Source: Deltaproteobacteria bacterium UBA6967
GTDB lineage: Bacteria; SAR324; NAC60-12
Length of the DNA stretch: 5,511 bases
Direction of reading: 5' to 3'
Assembly (NCBI GenBank): GCA_002450295.1
Contig: DJYX01000209.1
Span: 31,743 to 37,253, forward strand
The position numbers and the translations under genes were made by a program. Below are positions 1 to 5,511 of the stretch, piece by piece; position 1 is the stretch's first letter; every line of letters starts with the position of its first letter. The notes under the pieces were generated by a model that had not been told where the DNA came from, did not search any database, and saw only the letters and a program-made list of their open reading frames with translations.

Positions 1-369
1 AATTGGAGTTTGTCCATTTGTGATGTGATCGTAATTCCGGTGCAAACTGAGATGTTTGCCGTAGAGACCCTACCCATCCAGCTAGAGCGAATACGAACAT
101 CTCGCAAATATCTGAACCCTGAACTTAAGAAGGTTTATCTGCTTCCAAACCTTTTTGATACCCGTCTGAAATCTTGCCACTACGCTCTTGAATATCTTGT
201 TGATCATTATCGCAATATGTTGATTTTTCATGACGACCACCAGCCACTTTGGATCCCAAAACGCGCTGAGGTGATGGGATTTATTGATAGTCATGAGCCG
301 GTTCGTAGTGCTGAATTGAAGAATCGTCTGCAGGTTTTGGTGCAGGCCCTATTTCCGGAGTTTACATGA
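1..369 (+). CDS. ParA/MinD-family ATPase, C-terminal part (5' end off the window)
   Basis: ParA-type ATPases bind nucleoid DNA when ATP-loaded and position plasmids, chromosomes or protein cargo with a partner that triggers ATP hydrolysis. Seen here: the frame is open from base 1, so the protein begins upstream, and the Walker A/P-loop and switch I would lie outside the window. The visible 122 residues start with a strand and conserved segment of the type D-V-I-V-I-P-V-Q-T-E (about residues 8-17 of the fragment), typical of the second half of ParA folds. A helix, a second strand (KKVYLLPNLFD) and a C-terminal helix follow. The usual ParA tail motif, with a basic residue and alanine before the last helix, is only loosely matched (IPKRAEVMGF), so the subfamily is uncertain. 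The TTG at position 10 is an unlikely true start, because the conserved fold needs the missing N-terminal half. Its stop overlaps the start of the next gene (ATGA), which implies translational coupling. Confidence 0.68.
   Translation, partial: NWSLSICDVIVIPVQTEMFAVETLPIQLERIRTSRKYLNPELKKVYLLPNLFDTRLKSCHYALEYLVDHYRNMLIFHDDHQPLWIPKRAEVMGFIDSHEPVRSAELKNRLQVLVQALFPEFT
357..360 (+). promoter_or_regulatory. Shine-Dalgarno site for the overlapping downstream gene
   Basis: A GGAG lies 5 bases before the ATG at 366, inside the end of the ParA-like gene. It supports the ATG at 366 as the start and a coupled, ATGA-overlapping arrangement of the two genes. Confidence 0.6.
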
Positions 370-1103
370 CTACTCGCTCACAATATCAGCGCAATGCTTC
401 CAGGCGCAGCCAACATCAAATGAGCTCAGACAATGACGGTCAAGAAGTCCTTCAGTTTAATCCTCTAAGGAGATTGGAATTTGAAACGATTGAATTGGTC
501 AGAAGTATTGAGGCTCGTGAACATCGGATGCAACAGGATAAGAGGCAGGTGCTCTTAAATATTTACAAAATTTATACAGAGCACTTCAGCGAATTGGAGG
601 AGAAGCACCAAAGGGATTTAGCGCTTTATATTGAAGAGGTTATACAAGTCCAGGATCGGAAAACGGCCCTCAGCGATGCAAAGATCATCGAAATGATCCA
701 AACTCATGGTTCAGCGGGCTTGCTGGAAATGGATGTCCGTGGGATGCTTTATTCTCTCCGTCGGATTGCCTATTTGAAAGATCCCGCAGATCCACTCAGA
801 GCCCATCAAAAGCAGCAGGAACTCTTGGACCAACTGGACAGTATTTCTCGGGAAGAATTAGAACTCTCTCTAAGAATCTTCAGAGAACAAACAAAATTGA
901 GAAACCACGGCTCCCAACAAAAAAGTTCTGAGAAATCTTGGCAACAAAAAATCGACCGAAAAAATGGTCGTATCGTTTTATCCCAGATCCCAGCAAAGCG
1001 TTTAGACAAACTGAATCGCCTTCTTCTTCAGATGGATGATGAAATTTTGGATGAAATGCTCGGCATGATAGAAAGAAATCATCCCAAGCGTGTTTTGAAC
1101 TGA
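366..1103 (+). CDS. unrecognised charged helical protein, possible partner of the ParA-like ATPase
   Basis: I do not recognise this 245-residue protein. Residues 1-30 are polar and rich in Q, S, N and R (Arg at 4, 9, 13, 14), probably disordered. Residues 35-115 are strongly charged and look like long helices with coiled-coil potential (SIEAREHRMQQDKR; HFSELEEKHQRD). Residues 116-180 hold further amphipathic helices, including a run LLDQLDSISREELELSLRIF. Residues 181-200 are a basic/polar linker (SQQKSSEKSWQQK), and residues 205-238 end in an acidic amphipathic helix (MDDEILDEMLGMIE). There is no signal peptide, membrane segment, clear helix-turn-helix or catalytic motif, so it is probably cytoplasmic. 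The start is set by the ATGA overlap and a GGAG 5 bases upstream. The tight coupling to a ParA-type ATPase and the basic, flexible N-terminus resemble the non-homologous partner proteins that stimulate such ATPases. That role is inference. It could equally be an unrelated structural or regulatory protein. Confidence 0.8.
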   Translation: MTTRSQYQRNASRRSQHQMSSDNDGQEVLQFNPLRRLEFETIELVRSIEAREHRMQQDKRQVLLNIYKIYTEHFSELEEKHQRDLALYIEEVIQVQDRKTALSDAKIIEMIQTHGSAGLLEMDVRGMLYSLRRIAYLKDPADPLRAHQKQQELLDQLDSISREELELSLRIFREQTKLRNHGSQQKSSEKSWQQKIDRKNGRIVLSQIPAKRLDKLNRLLLQMDDEILDEMLGMIERNHPKRVLN

Positions 1104-1104
1104 A

Positions 1105-1110
1105 ACGAGA
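1105..1110 (+). promoter_or_regulatory. weak Shine-Dalgarno for the sulfurtransferase gene
   Basis: The 14-base gap after the preceding stop contains ACGAGA, with the GAGA core ending 7 bases before the ATG at 1118. It is a partial match only. It supports ATG 1118 as the start, and the gap is too short for an independent promoter. Confidence 0.35.
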
Positions 1111-1117
1111 AAATCAG

Positions 1118-1972
1118 ATGACCCTCCAACTTGACTCACTTATTGAATCCGCTGACTTGGCTAATCACTTAGGTAATCTAAATTTGAAAATTATTGACGG
1201 TAGTTGGCATCTTCCAAAAGCGAACAGAGACGGTTGGCAAGAGTTTGAAAAAGAGCACATTCCCGGGGCAGTGTTTCTTGATTTGGATGAATTTTCTGAT
1301 CAGGATAGTGAATTGCCCCATACCCTTCCTTCCGAAGAATATTTTTCTAGCAAGGTAGGTGAACTGGGCATTGATAATGAGAGTTGGGTCGTGGTCTATG
1401 ATTCTACCGGATTGTTTTCTGCAGCTCGAATTTGGTGGATGTTCAGAACCTTTGGTCATCACAAGGTTTCCCTGCTCAATGGGGGTCTCCCAAAGTGGAA
1501 ATCAGAAGGGCGAGAATTGGCCAGGGGTTCGCAAAAAGTTGATCCTGTAAAATTCGATGCTGTTTTAGAACCAGGACTTGTCGTTGACTGGGAAGCTACA
1601 AAGCTGACGTCTCAGAATGAGGCGGCAGTAATTCTTGATGCCCGTCCAGCAGAGAGATTTGCTGGTGAAGTTCAAGAACCCAGACCAGGGCTAAGAAGTG
1701 GACATATTCCTCATTCGAAAAATCTGCCATTTATGGATTTGCTGGAGGGTCCTTACCGAATGATGATTTCAGAGGATAATTTAAAAGAGCTTTTTCAAAG
1801 ATCTGAAATTCTTCAAAACAATGAGATTGTCTGTTCCTGTGGTTCAGGAGTCACCGCTTGTATCTTGGCTTTGGGATTACATCTAACAGGTCATGATAAT
1901 GTCAAAATTTACGATGGTTCCTGGACCGAATGGGGTGCAAGAGAAGATCTCCCGATTGAAACAGGAAACTGA
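1118..1972 (+). CDS. sseA: 3-mercaptopyruvate sulfurtransferase (two-domain rhodanese, SseA-like)
   Basis: Cytoplasmic enzyme of cysteine breakdown. It moves sulfur from 3-mercaptopyruvate through an active-site cysteine persulfide to a thiol or cyanide, releasing pyruvate. The 284 residues match the family's usual size. The N-terminal rhodanese domain (about 5-135) is the non-catalytic copy: it has HIPGAVFLDLDEFSD and YDSTGLFSAARIWWMF, with no cysteine in the loop position, then LLNGGLPKW. The catalytic C-terminal domain (about 155-282) has DARPAERFAGE, EPRPGLRSGHIP and the active-site loop CGSGVTA with Cys241. The CG-S-GVT loop is that of mercaptopyruvate sulfurtransferases; classical thiosulfate:cyanide rhodaneses have CRKGVT. 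Arg180 and Arg189 are spaced like the substrate-carboxylate arginines of E. coli SseA. There is no signal peptide. It lies 14 bases behind the helical-protein gene and so is probably co-transcribed with the ParA-like gene, though no functional link is evident. Family assignment is secure; substrate preference rests on the loop sequence. Confidence 0.95.
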   Translation: MTLQLDSLIESADLANHLGNLNLKIIDGSWHLPKANRDGWQEFEKEHIPGAVFLDLDEFSDQDSELPHTLPSEEYFSSKVGELGIDNESWVVVYDSTGLFSAARIWWMFRTFGHHKVSLLNGGLPKWKSEGRELARGSQKVDPVKFDAVLEPGLVVDWEATKLTSQNEAAVILDARPAERFAGEVQEPRPGLRSGHIPHSKNLPFMDLLEGPYRMMISEDNLKELFQRSEILQNNEIVCSCGSGVTACILALGLHLTGHDNVKIYDGSWTEWGAREDLPIETGN

Positions 1973-1975
1973 GAT

Positions 1976-4900
1976 TCAAATAATCAGAGAAATTCTTGGT
2001 AAGCGGTAAATGCGTTTTTCCTCACGAGCTACAATTGCTTCAGCCACCCATTCTATCTGCTGACCTACCTCCGTCTTCTCCAGAACTTCTACGAGTACGG
2101 TTAGCTCATTCGTTCCCGGCCGCACTTCTCCTCTGAATTCCCACTTCCATTCTGAATCTAAAGGCCATTCTACTTTTTCAGAAATGGATCGATGAGGTGT
2201 CCCTTCGGCCAATGCTCTCAAGGCTTGCAGTGCAGCTTCAATCCCTAAGGATCCTGGCATGACTGGATCGTCGTGAAAGTGGCAGGGATAATACCAATCT
2301 TGGTTGTCAACAAATCTGCGCCCAACCACTCTTCCTAGTCCTCTTTCACCCCCCTCAGGATCAAGTTGGACTTGATGAAGTAAATACAGATGGCCTAGTT
2401 GAGGGCAATCCAACCAGGGTAGTTCGGGTGAAGCTTGCCAATCTGGGTCTGGATATCTTTGACGCTGTCGTTCGAGCGCCCACTCTGGAAAATAGCCAAA
2501 CAGGGCAACTCCCTCCAGAAAGGGATGATCTGGGGAGAGATCAGTACTCATTTGGTATGTGAAATGTTCGATGACCTGCCCATCAAAGCGCGTCATTCGG
2601 TCAAGTTGAACATTTGTCAGAATCTTTCGGTCTCTCAGTTCTGGGCGTTCCAATAGCTTTGCGTGCCCCTCAACTAATCTGAAGTGAAGATCATCATCTG
2701 GAAATTCAAAAATGCTTCCCATCCAAGCTCCCAAGAAACCACAGGGCTGGAGAGCGATTTCCAAGAGGACGCTTGCTGGTAAGGGCGCGATGCTGGTCCT
2801 ATCTGAGAAATACCAGTCCATTTCGTTCACATCGTATTCGGCAATCAAACTTGCTGGCTTAGAAAAATTCCTTGGTTCTCCTGATACTTCCAAAACTCTG
2901 GTAAGTAGCTTGAGGTCTAAGCAGGGATTTCGCTGAACAAAGGGTCTCGCATCAAAGGGGGCGTAATGCTCTCCAAAACACTTGGCGACTGAGCCATCAG
3001 CAAAATTCTGAATGGCTACCTCATCGAAAGCAGGTTTGGCCTTAGTGTCTGAAACTGTGCCGATTGAAAAATTAATCTCGTCTGATTTCTTCTCAACTAA
3101 ACGCACCCCAACATCTCTAAAGTCCACAACAATGCGATCTTCAACAAGTACATCAATGTTGGCGATCATGTAGGGTTCTGGATGCAAGCCAATTTCTTTG
3201 ACTTCAAGTCGATAGGTCATCAAAGAATCTGAGGGAATAACTTGGCCCCGACATCGAACAATTTGGGGAAGGTTGAGGATCGGTTCAAAGCTGGCGTCTT
3301 CAGTAAGAGTCTGCAGTCCTAGGTAAAGCATGTAGAATTGCAGCAATTGAACGCAGCCTTCTGCGATCAGCGAGCCAGCCATCACAGGATCCTTGTAAAA
3401 GTGGCAAGTGAAGTACCAGTCGTCCGGACGAAGTTGCTTCTCTGATTCCACAATTCCCAATCCCCAAGCGCCACCTTTGGAATCCATCTTCAGAATGCGA
3501 TCATTCATCAGTAGTTGTTCAGGTGCCATCCTCAGAGAAGAATTTTTTTGGTTCTGATCATACTCTTCACCAAAGCATCTTGATGGATTACCTTGAACCA
3601 AGTGCAATAAGTCCACTCGCTCAAAAGCTGTCTGATTACATTTTAGTAGTGGAGAGAAATTAGTCGACTGAATCTGTTGGCGGGCCTCGATTTCTTTCTC
3701 GGTATGAATCACTCCCTTGCCCTGATCAAGCTCCTCTTTAGTAAAGAATCCTGCACAACCTCCATCCATTTTGAGTACCATCTGATCATCAACGAAGCAC
3801 TCGTAATGGAAGAAAAACAGGAGGCTTTCGCCATGTCTGGCGAAGGAGTCGATGTGAATTTCATACCTTAGTGTTTGACCACCCCTAGGGAGGGCCGCCA
3901 TGAATGTCATGGTGCAATCGAGCAGGCGATAGACCCGGTTTCCCCTATTTTGGAAATCAATGCCTAGATAGCTGATCAACATTAGGTCACACTGACCAGA
4001 CTCAATCGCTACAGCCCAAGGGATGCGCTCATCGGTAGCAAACCAAGCCTGTTTGGGGATGTCATATTCAGTTGTGATGCGGCAGGGTTTGAATTGGTGG
4101 GGCTCTGCTTCCAGTTCTGTGACTCTTGTAACAAGCAGATAGGGATCTAAAGGCAACCGAACACAGCGTTCATAGCTGTCAATGATAGCGTAGTCCTGGC
4201 CAAAAACTTCAGCAATTCGTCCTCCAGCAAACTCAAGTAAGTCTTGATGATCAAAAACTACTTTTTTCCCGGTGTGGTCAGTTTTAAAAGTATTCCCTGT
4301 GATTGTCCCCAAGGTTTTAGGTGCAGAACTTCGCTTAGCTTCCTTGCCAATGCTTAGAAATTCTGGTGAAGGAATGTCTTCTTGAATTGGCGAGATTTGG
4401 GTTAATTCAACTGGACGGTTTGATTGTAGAAGATTTTGAACCATTGCTCTAAAAGCAGTTTCTCTCAAGCTGAGGAAAGTTCGGTGTGCCTGATGGTGGC
4501 TTTGTGGGGTGTATAAATGAAAGCCGGAGGGTAAAGTCGGCTTTGATGAAATTTCTGGGGTGGCTGGTTTGTGTCCGACCCGACGCAACCAATTTTTCAA
4601 TGCAGGTTCTTGCTGAAGCAAGTGCTTGAACTTGTCAGGAATTCTCTCAGAACCCAGAATAACCTTTCGTATAAGTTGTTGATCTGAAATGGATTTTATC
4701 CCTGATAAGGGATTTCTTTGGAGATTGTTTGCTTGACTCAGAAGACCGCCAATCAATCTCAGCATTCCATTTGCTGCCCCACAATGTCCAAATAATTCCT
4801 GAACTCGCTCACTTTCTAATTCAAGTACATCGAGGGCCTGATAGATTTTATTAGAATTTCTGGAATCTAGGTTTTGAAGAACTATGGCTCCTCCGCCTTC

Positions 4901-5511
4901 CCCCAAAATGCTATCTTCTTTTGCAGAAAGCATCCTTTCCAAATTTGCCTGAAGGTCCACAGCTACCAAAACAAGACCATCGAGATCCTCTTCGACAAAA
5001 AGCCATTTAGCGATTTGAAGGCATTTCTCAATAGAATCTGCACCCATGGAAACAGTAAAAGCAGGCCCATGAAAATCATGAAGTGCCGCTATTCTGGAAG
5101 CCATCAAGTTGCCTATGGTACTTGTAAAGCTGTTTACGGTTTCGGGTTGAGGCCACGTCTGACGTATGATTTCAATTAATTGGGCTAATTGATTTTGTGA
5201 GTTTTCATCATGAATTAATTCACCAAAGGCCTGACGTAATTGAGCTTCCAACTGAAGTCTTCCTCGGAACTGGTGAATTTCAGCGTCAGTGTCCATGGCG
5301 ATCAAAACCGCCACTTTACTGCCGTATTCCAATCCTGCGTCCTGAATCGCTTTTTCAGCCAATTGAATCGCCAAAAGCTGCTGAGGAATGAGTTGTTCTT
5401 TTTCATGGGGAGGCAGTTTCAGTTCTCTTAAATCAATATCAAATGATTCCAAGAATGCAGCTTTATGGACGGAAGAAGTCTCCATTCCTCGCCACCTTCT
5501 GGGAGGCAAGG
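1976..5511 (-). CDS. pfaC: PfaC-like polyunsaturated fatty acid/secondary lipid synthase subunit, C-terminal part (5' end off the window)
   Basis: PfaC-type subunits work in large iterative synthases that build long-chain polyunsaturated or related lipids. They combine ketosynthase, chain length factor (CLF) and dehydratase domains, and act in the cytoplasm. Seen here are 1177 codons, open at the right edge and ending in TGA at 1976-1978. Numbering residues from the TTG at 5509, the order is: CLF-like domain (1 to about 310), poorly conserved linker (about 311-417), first FabA-type dehydratase (418-805) and second dehydratase (about 828-1175). DH1 carries ESGQCDLMLISYLGIDF, KMDGGCAGFFT and CHFYKDPVMAGSL. 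DH2 carries EIALQPCGFLGAW and CHFHDDPVMPGSL. Segments LPPRRWRG, LPPHEKEQLIPQQLL and HQFRGR match the start of the PfaC CLF, so a conventional ketosynthase domain is expected just upstream, outside the window. The C-terminus looks complete. Whether the product is EPA/DHA or another lipid cannot be told. Hgl-type glycolipid synthases share this dehydratase module and are the main alternative. Confidence 0.9.
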   Translation of the reverse strand, partial: LPPRRWRGMETSSVHKAAFLESFDIDLRELKLPPHEKEQLIPQQLLAIQLAEKAIQDAGLEYGSKVAVLIAMDTDAEIHQFRGRLQLEAQLRQAFGELIHDENSQNQLAQLIEIIRQTWPQPETVNSFTSTIGNLMASRIAALHDFHGPAFTVSMGADSIEKCLQIAKWLFVEEDLDGLVLVAVDLQANLERMLSAKEDSILGEGGGAIVLQNLDSRNSNKIYQALDVLELESERVQELFGHCGAANGMLRLIGGLLSQANNLQRNPLSGIKSISDQQLIRKVILGSERIPDKFKHLLQQEPALKNWLRRVGHKPATPEISSKPTLPSGFHLYTPQSHHQAHRTFLSLRETAFRAMVQNLLQSNRPVELTQISPIQEDIPSPEFLSIGKEAKRSSAPKTLGTITGNTFKTDHTGKKVVFDHQDLLEFAGGRIAEVFGQDYAIIDSYERCVRLPLDPYLLVTRVTELEAEPHQFKPCRITTEYDIPKQAWFATDERIPWAVAIESGQCDLMLISYLGIDFQNRGNRVYRLLDCTMTFMAALPRGGQTLRYEIHIDSFARHGESLLFFFHYECFVDDQMVLKMDGGCAGFFTKEELDQGKGVIHTEKEIEARQQIQSTNFSPLLKCNQTAFERVDLLHLVQGNPSRCFGEEYDQNQKNSSLRMAPEQLLMNDRILKMDSKGGAWGLGIVESEKQLRPDDWYFTCHFYKDPVMAGSLIAEGCVQLLQFYMLYLGLQTLTEDASFEPILNLPQIVRCRGQVIPSDSLMTYRLEVKEIGLHPEPYMIANIDVLVEDRIVVDFRDVGVRLVEKKSDEINFSIGTVSDTKAKPAFDEVAIQNFADGSVAKCFGEHYAPFDARPFVQRNPCLDLKLLTRVLEVSGEPRNFSKPASLIAEYDVNEMDWYFSDRTSIAPLPASVLLEIALQPCGFLGAWMGSIFEFPDDDLHFRLVEGHAKLLERPELRDRKILTNVQLDRMTRFDGQVIEHFTYQMSTDLSPDHPFLEGVALFGYFPEWALERQRQRYPDPDWQASPELPWLDCPQLGHLYLLHQVQLDPEGGERGLGRVVGRRFVDNQDWYYPCHFHDDPVMPGSLGIEAALQALRALAEGTPHRSISEKVEWPLDSEWKWEFRGEVRPGTNELTVLVEVLEKTEVGQQIEWVAEAIVAREEKRIYRLPRISLII
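1979..3028 (-). other. domain: second FabA-type dehydratase (DH2, double hot-dog)
   Basis: Residues about 828-1177 of the PfaC-like protein. The first half has FADGSVAKCFGEHY, KPASLIAEYDV, LLEIALQPCGFLGAW and EGVALFGYFPEW. The second half has DWYYPCHFHDDPVMPGSL with catalytic His1077, then Glu1091 in the place of the FabA aspartate. The parallel with DH1 (EYD, CFGE-Y, DWY-x-x-CHF-x-x-DPVM-x-GSL) shows that the two arose by duplication, though they are now widely diverged. In PUFA synthases the two dehydratases are thought to act on different chain-length intermediates and so set double-bond positions. The domain runs to within a few residues of the stop, as in PfaC, where nothing follows DH2. 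Confidence 0.87.
3095..4258 (-). other. domain: first FabA-type dehydratase (DH1, double hot-dog)
   Basis: Residues about 418-805 of the PfaC-like protein. The first hot-dog half begins at DLLEFAGGRIAEVFGQDY and contains TTEYDIP, ESGQCDLMLISYLGIDF and KMDGGCAGFFT. It lacks the catalytic histidine motif. The second half contains CFGEEY (645-650) and CHFYKDPVMAGSL, with catalytic His703 in the FabA-type H-F-x-x-D-P-V-M-x-G signature. The FabA aspartate found 14 residues after the histidine is Glu717 here (AEGCVQLL); as far as I recall, Glu is usual for PfaC-type dehydratases. The expected role is dehydration of 3-hydroxyacyl intermediates, and possibly double-bond isomerisation. Confidence 0.87.
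4580..5511 (-). other. domain: cysteine-less ketosynthase-like (chain length factor), apparently abbreviated
   Basis: Residues 1 to about 310 of the PfaC-like protein. The N-terminal half of the thiolase fold is clear: LPPRRWRG, PQQLLAIQLAEKAIQDAGL, then HQFRGR, then SFTSTIGNLMASRIAALHDF and GPAFTVSMGADS. In active ketosynthases the last motif ends T-A-C-S-S; here the cysteine position is Ala157, so the domain cannot carry the acyl chain. A glycine-rich GEGGGAIVL follows at 203-211. Only about 30 residues later comes GHCGAANGM (241-249), matching the N-I-G-H-x-x-A-A-x-G segment. The intervening E-x-HGTGT block, normally about 100 residues, is missing, and the usual C-terminal glycine motif (G-F-G-G-x-N) is not seen. 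CLFs pair with an active ketosynthase and shape chain length. Whether this shortened form still folds that way is unknown. Confidence 0.72.

Noticed and set aside
10..12. TTG at position 10 as a start codon for the ParA-like gene.
   Set aside because: The frame is open to base 1, and a ParA ATPase without its P-loop half would be non-functional. Truncation by the window edge is simpler.
1178..1462. 94-codon open frame on the - strand inside the sulfurtransferase gene.
   Set aside because: It is antisense to conserved rhodanese-domain codons and encodes nothing recognisable.
1941..1951. Small palindromic hairpin (GAGA-AGA-TCTC) near the end of the sulfurtransferase gene as a terminator.
   Set aside because: It has a 4-base stem with no T-run after it on either strand, lies inside coding sequence and is expected by chance.
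4790..4882. Frameshift as the explanation for the missing part of the CLF domain.
   Set aside because: The frame is continuous and only about 80 bases lie between the flanking conserved motifs, too few to hold the missing residues in any frame.
4874..5179. 101-codon open frame on the + strand opposite the PfaC-like gene.
   Set aside because: It lies wholly inside strongly conserved CLF coding sequence on the other strand, has no recognisable domain and looks like a shadow. The other short open frames opposite the PfaC-like gene (2435-2656, 2712-2936, 3677-3871, 5197-5431) were rejected for the same reason.
5483..5498. Possible internal start of the PfaC-like gene at an ATG (5485-5483) with AAGGTGG 6 bases upstream.
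   Set aside because: The residues before it, LPPRRWRG, match the conserved entry into the CLF domain and the frame stays open to the window edge, so the protein most likely begins further right. It could only be confirmed with sequence beyond 5511.

Overview
The window carries four protein-coding genes packed almost end to end, with no RNA genes, mobile elements or CRISPR visible. Base composition is roughly mid-40s % G+C (judged by eye, not computed). All four genes stop with TGA. The gene content suggests a Gram-negative, probably marine, bacterium that makes a polyketide-type lipid such as a long-chain polyunsaturated fatty acid. A proteobacterial lineage, possibly deltaproteobacterial or SAR324-like, is a low-confidence guess from gene content alone.

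Left half, + strand (1-1972): three genes that probably form one transcription unit. The first is the C-terminal part of a ParA/MinD-family ATPase, whose start lies off the left edge. It overlaps by an ATGA junction a 245-residue, helix-rich, highly charged protein that I do not recognise. After a 14-base gap comes a complete two-domain sulfurtransferase of the 3-mercaptopyruvate type (SseA-like, CGSGVTA active-site loop). The translationally coupled ATPase/helical-protein pair resembles partition or cargo-positioning pairs, where a ParA-type ATPase works with a poorly conserved partner. This is inferred from layout, not from homology.

Right half, - strand (1976-5511): one very long reading frame, open at the right edge, convergent with the sulfurtransferase gene and only 3 bases from it. 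It is the C-terminal 1177 residues of a PfaC-like subunit of an iterative polyunsaturated-fatty-acid/secondary-lipid synthase. In order it has a cysteine-less ketosynthase-like domain (chain length factor, CLF), a linker, and two FabA-type dehydratase domains, each a double hot-dog. An active ketosynthase domain would be expected just beyond the right edge, with the other synthase subunits (PfaA, PfaB, PfaD, phosphopantetheinyl transferase) probably nearby, but none of these can be seen.

The most notable point is that the CLF domain looks strongly abbreviated. The block between the glycine-rich GEGGGAIVL segment and the GHCGAANGM segment is only about 30 residues, and the usual C-terminal part of the fold is not recognisable. 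The dehydratase half, by contrast, keeps both catalytic histidine motifs.
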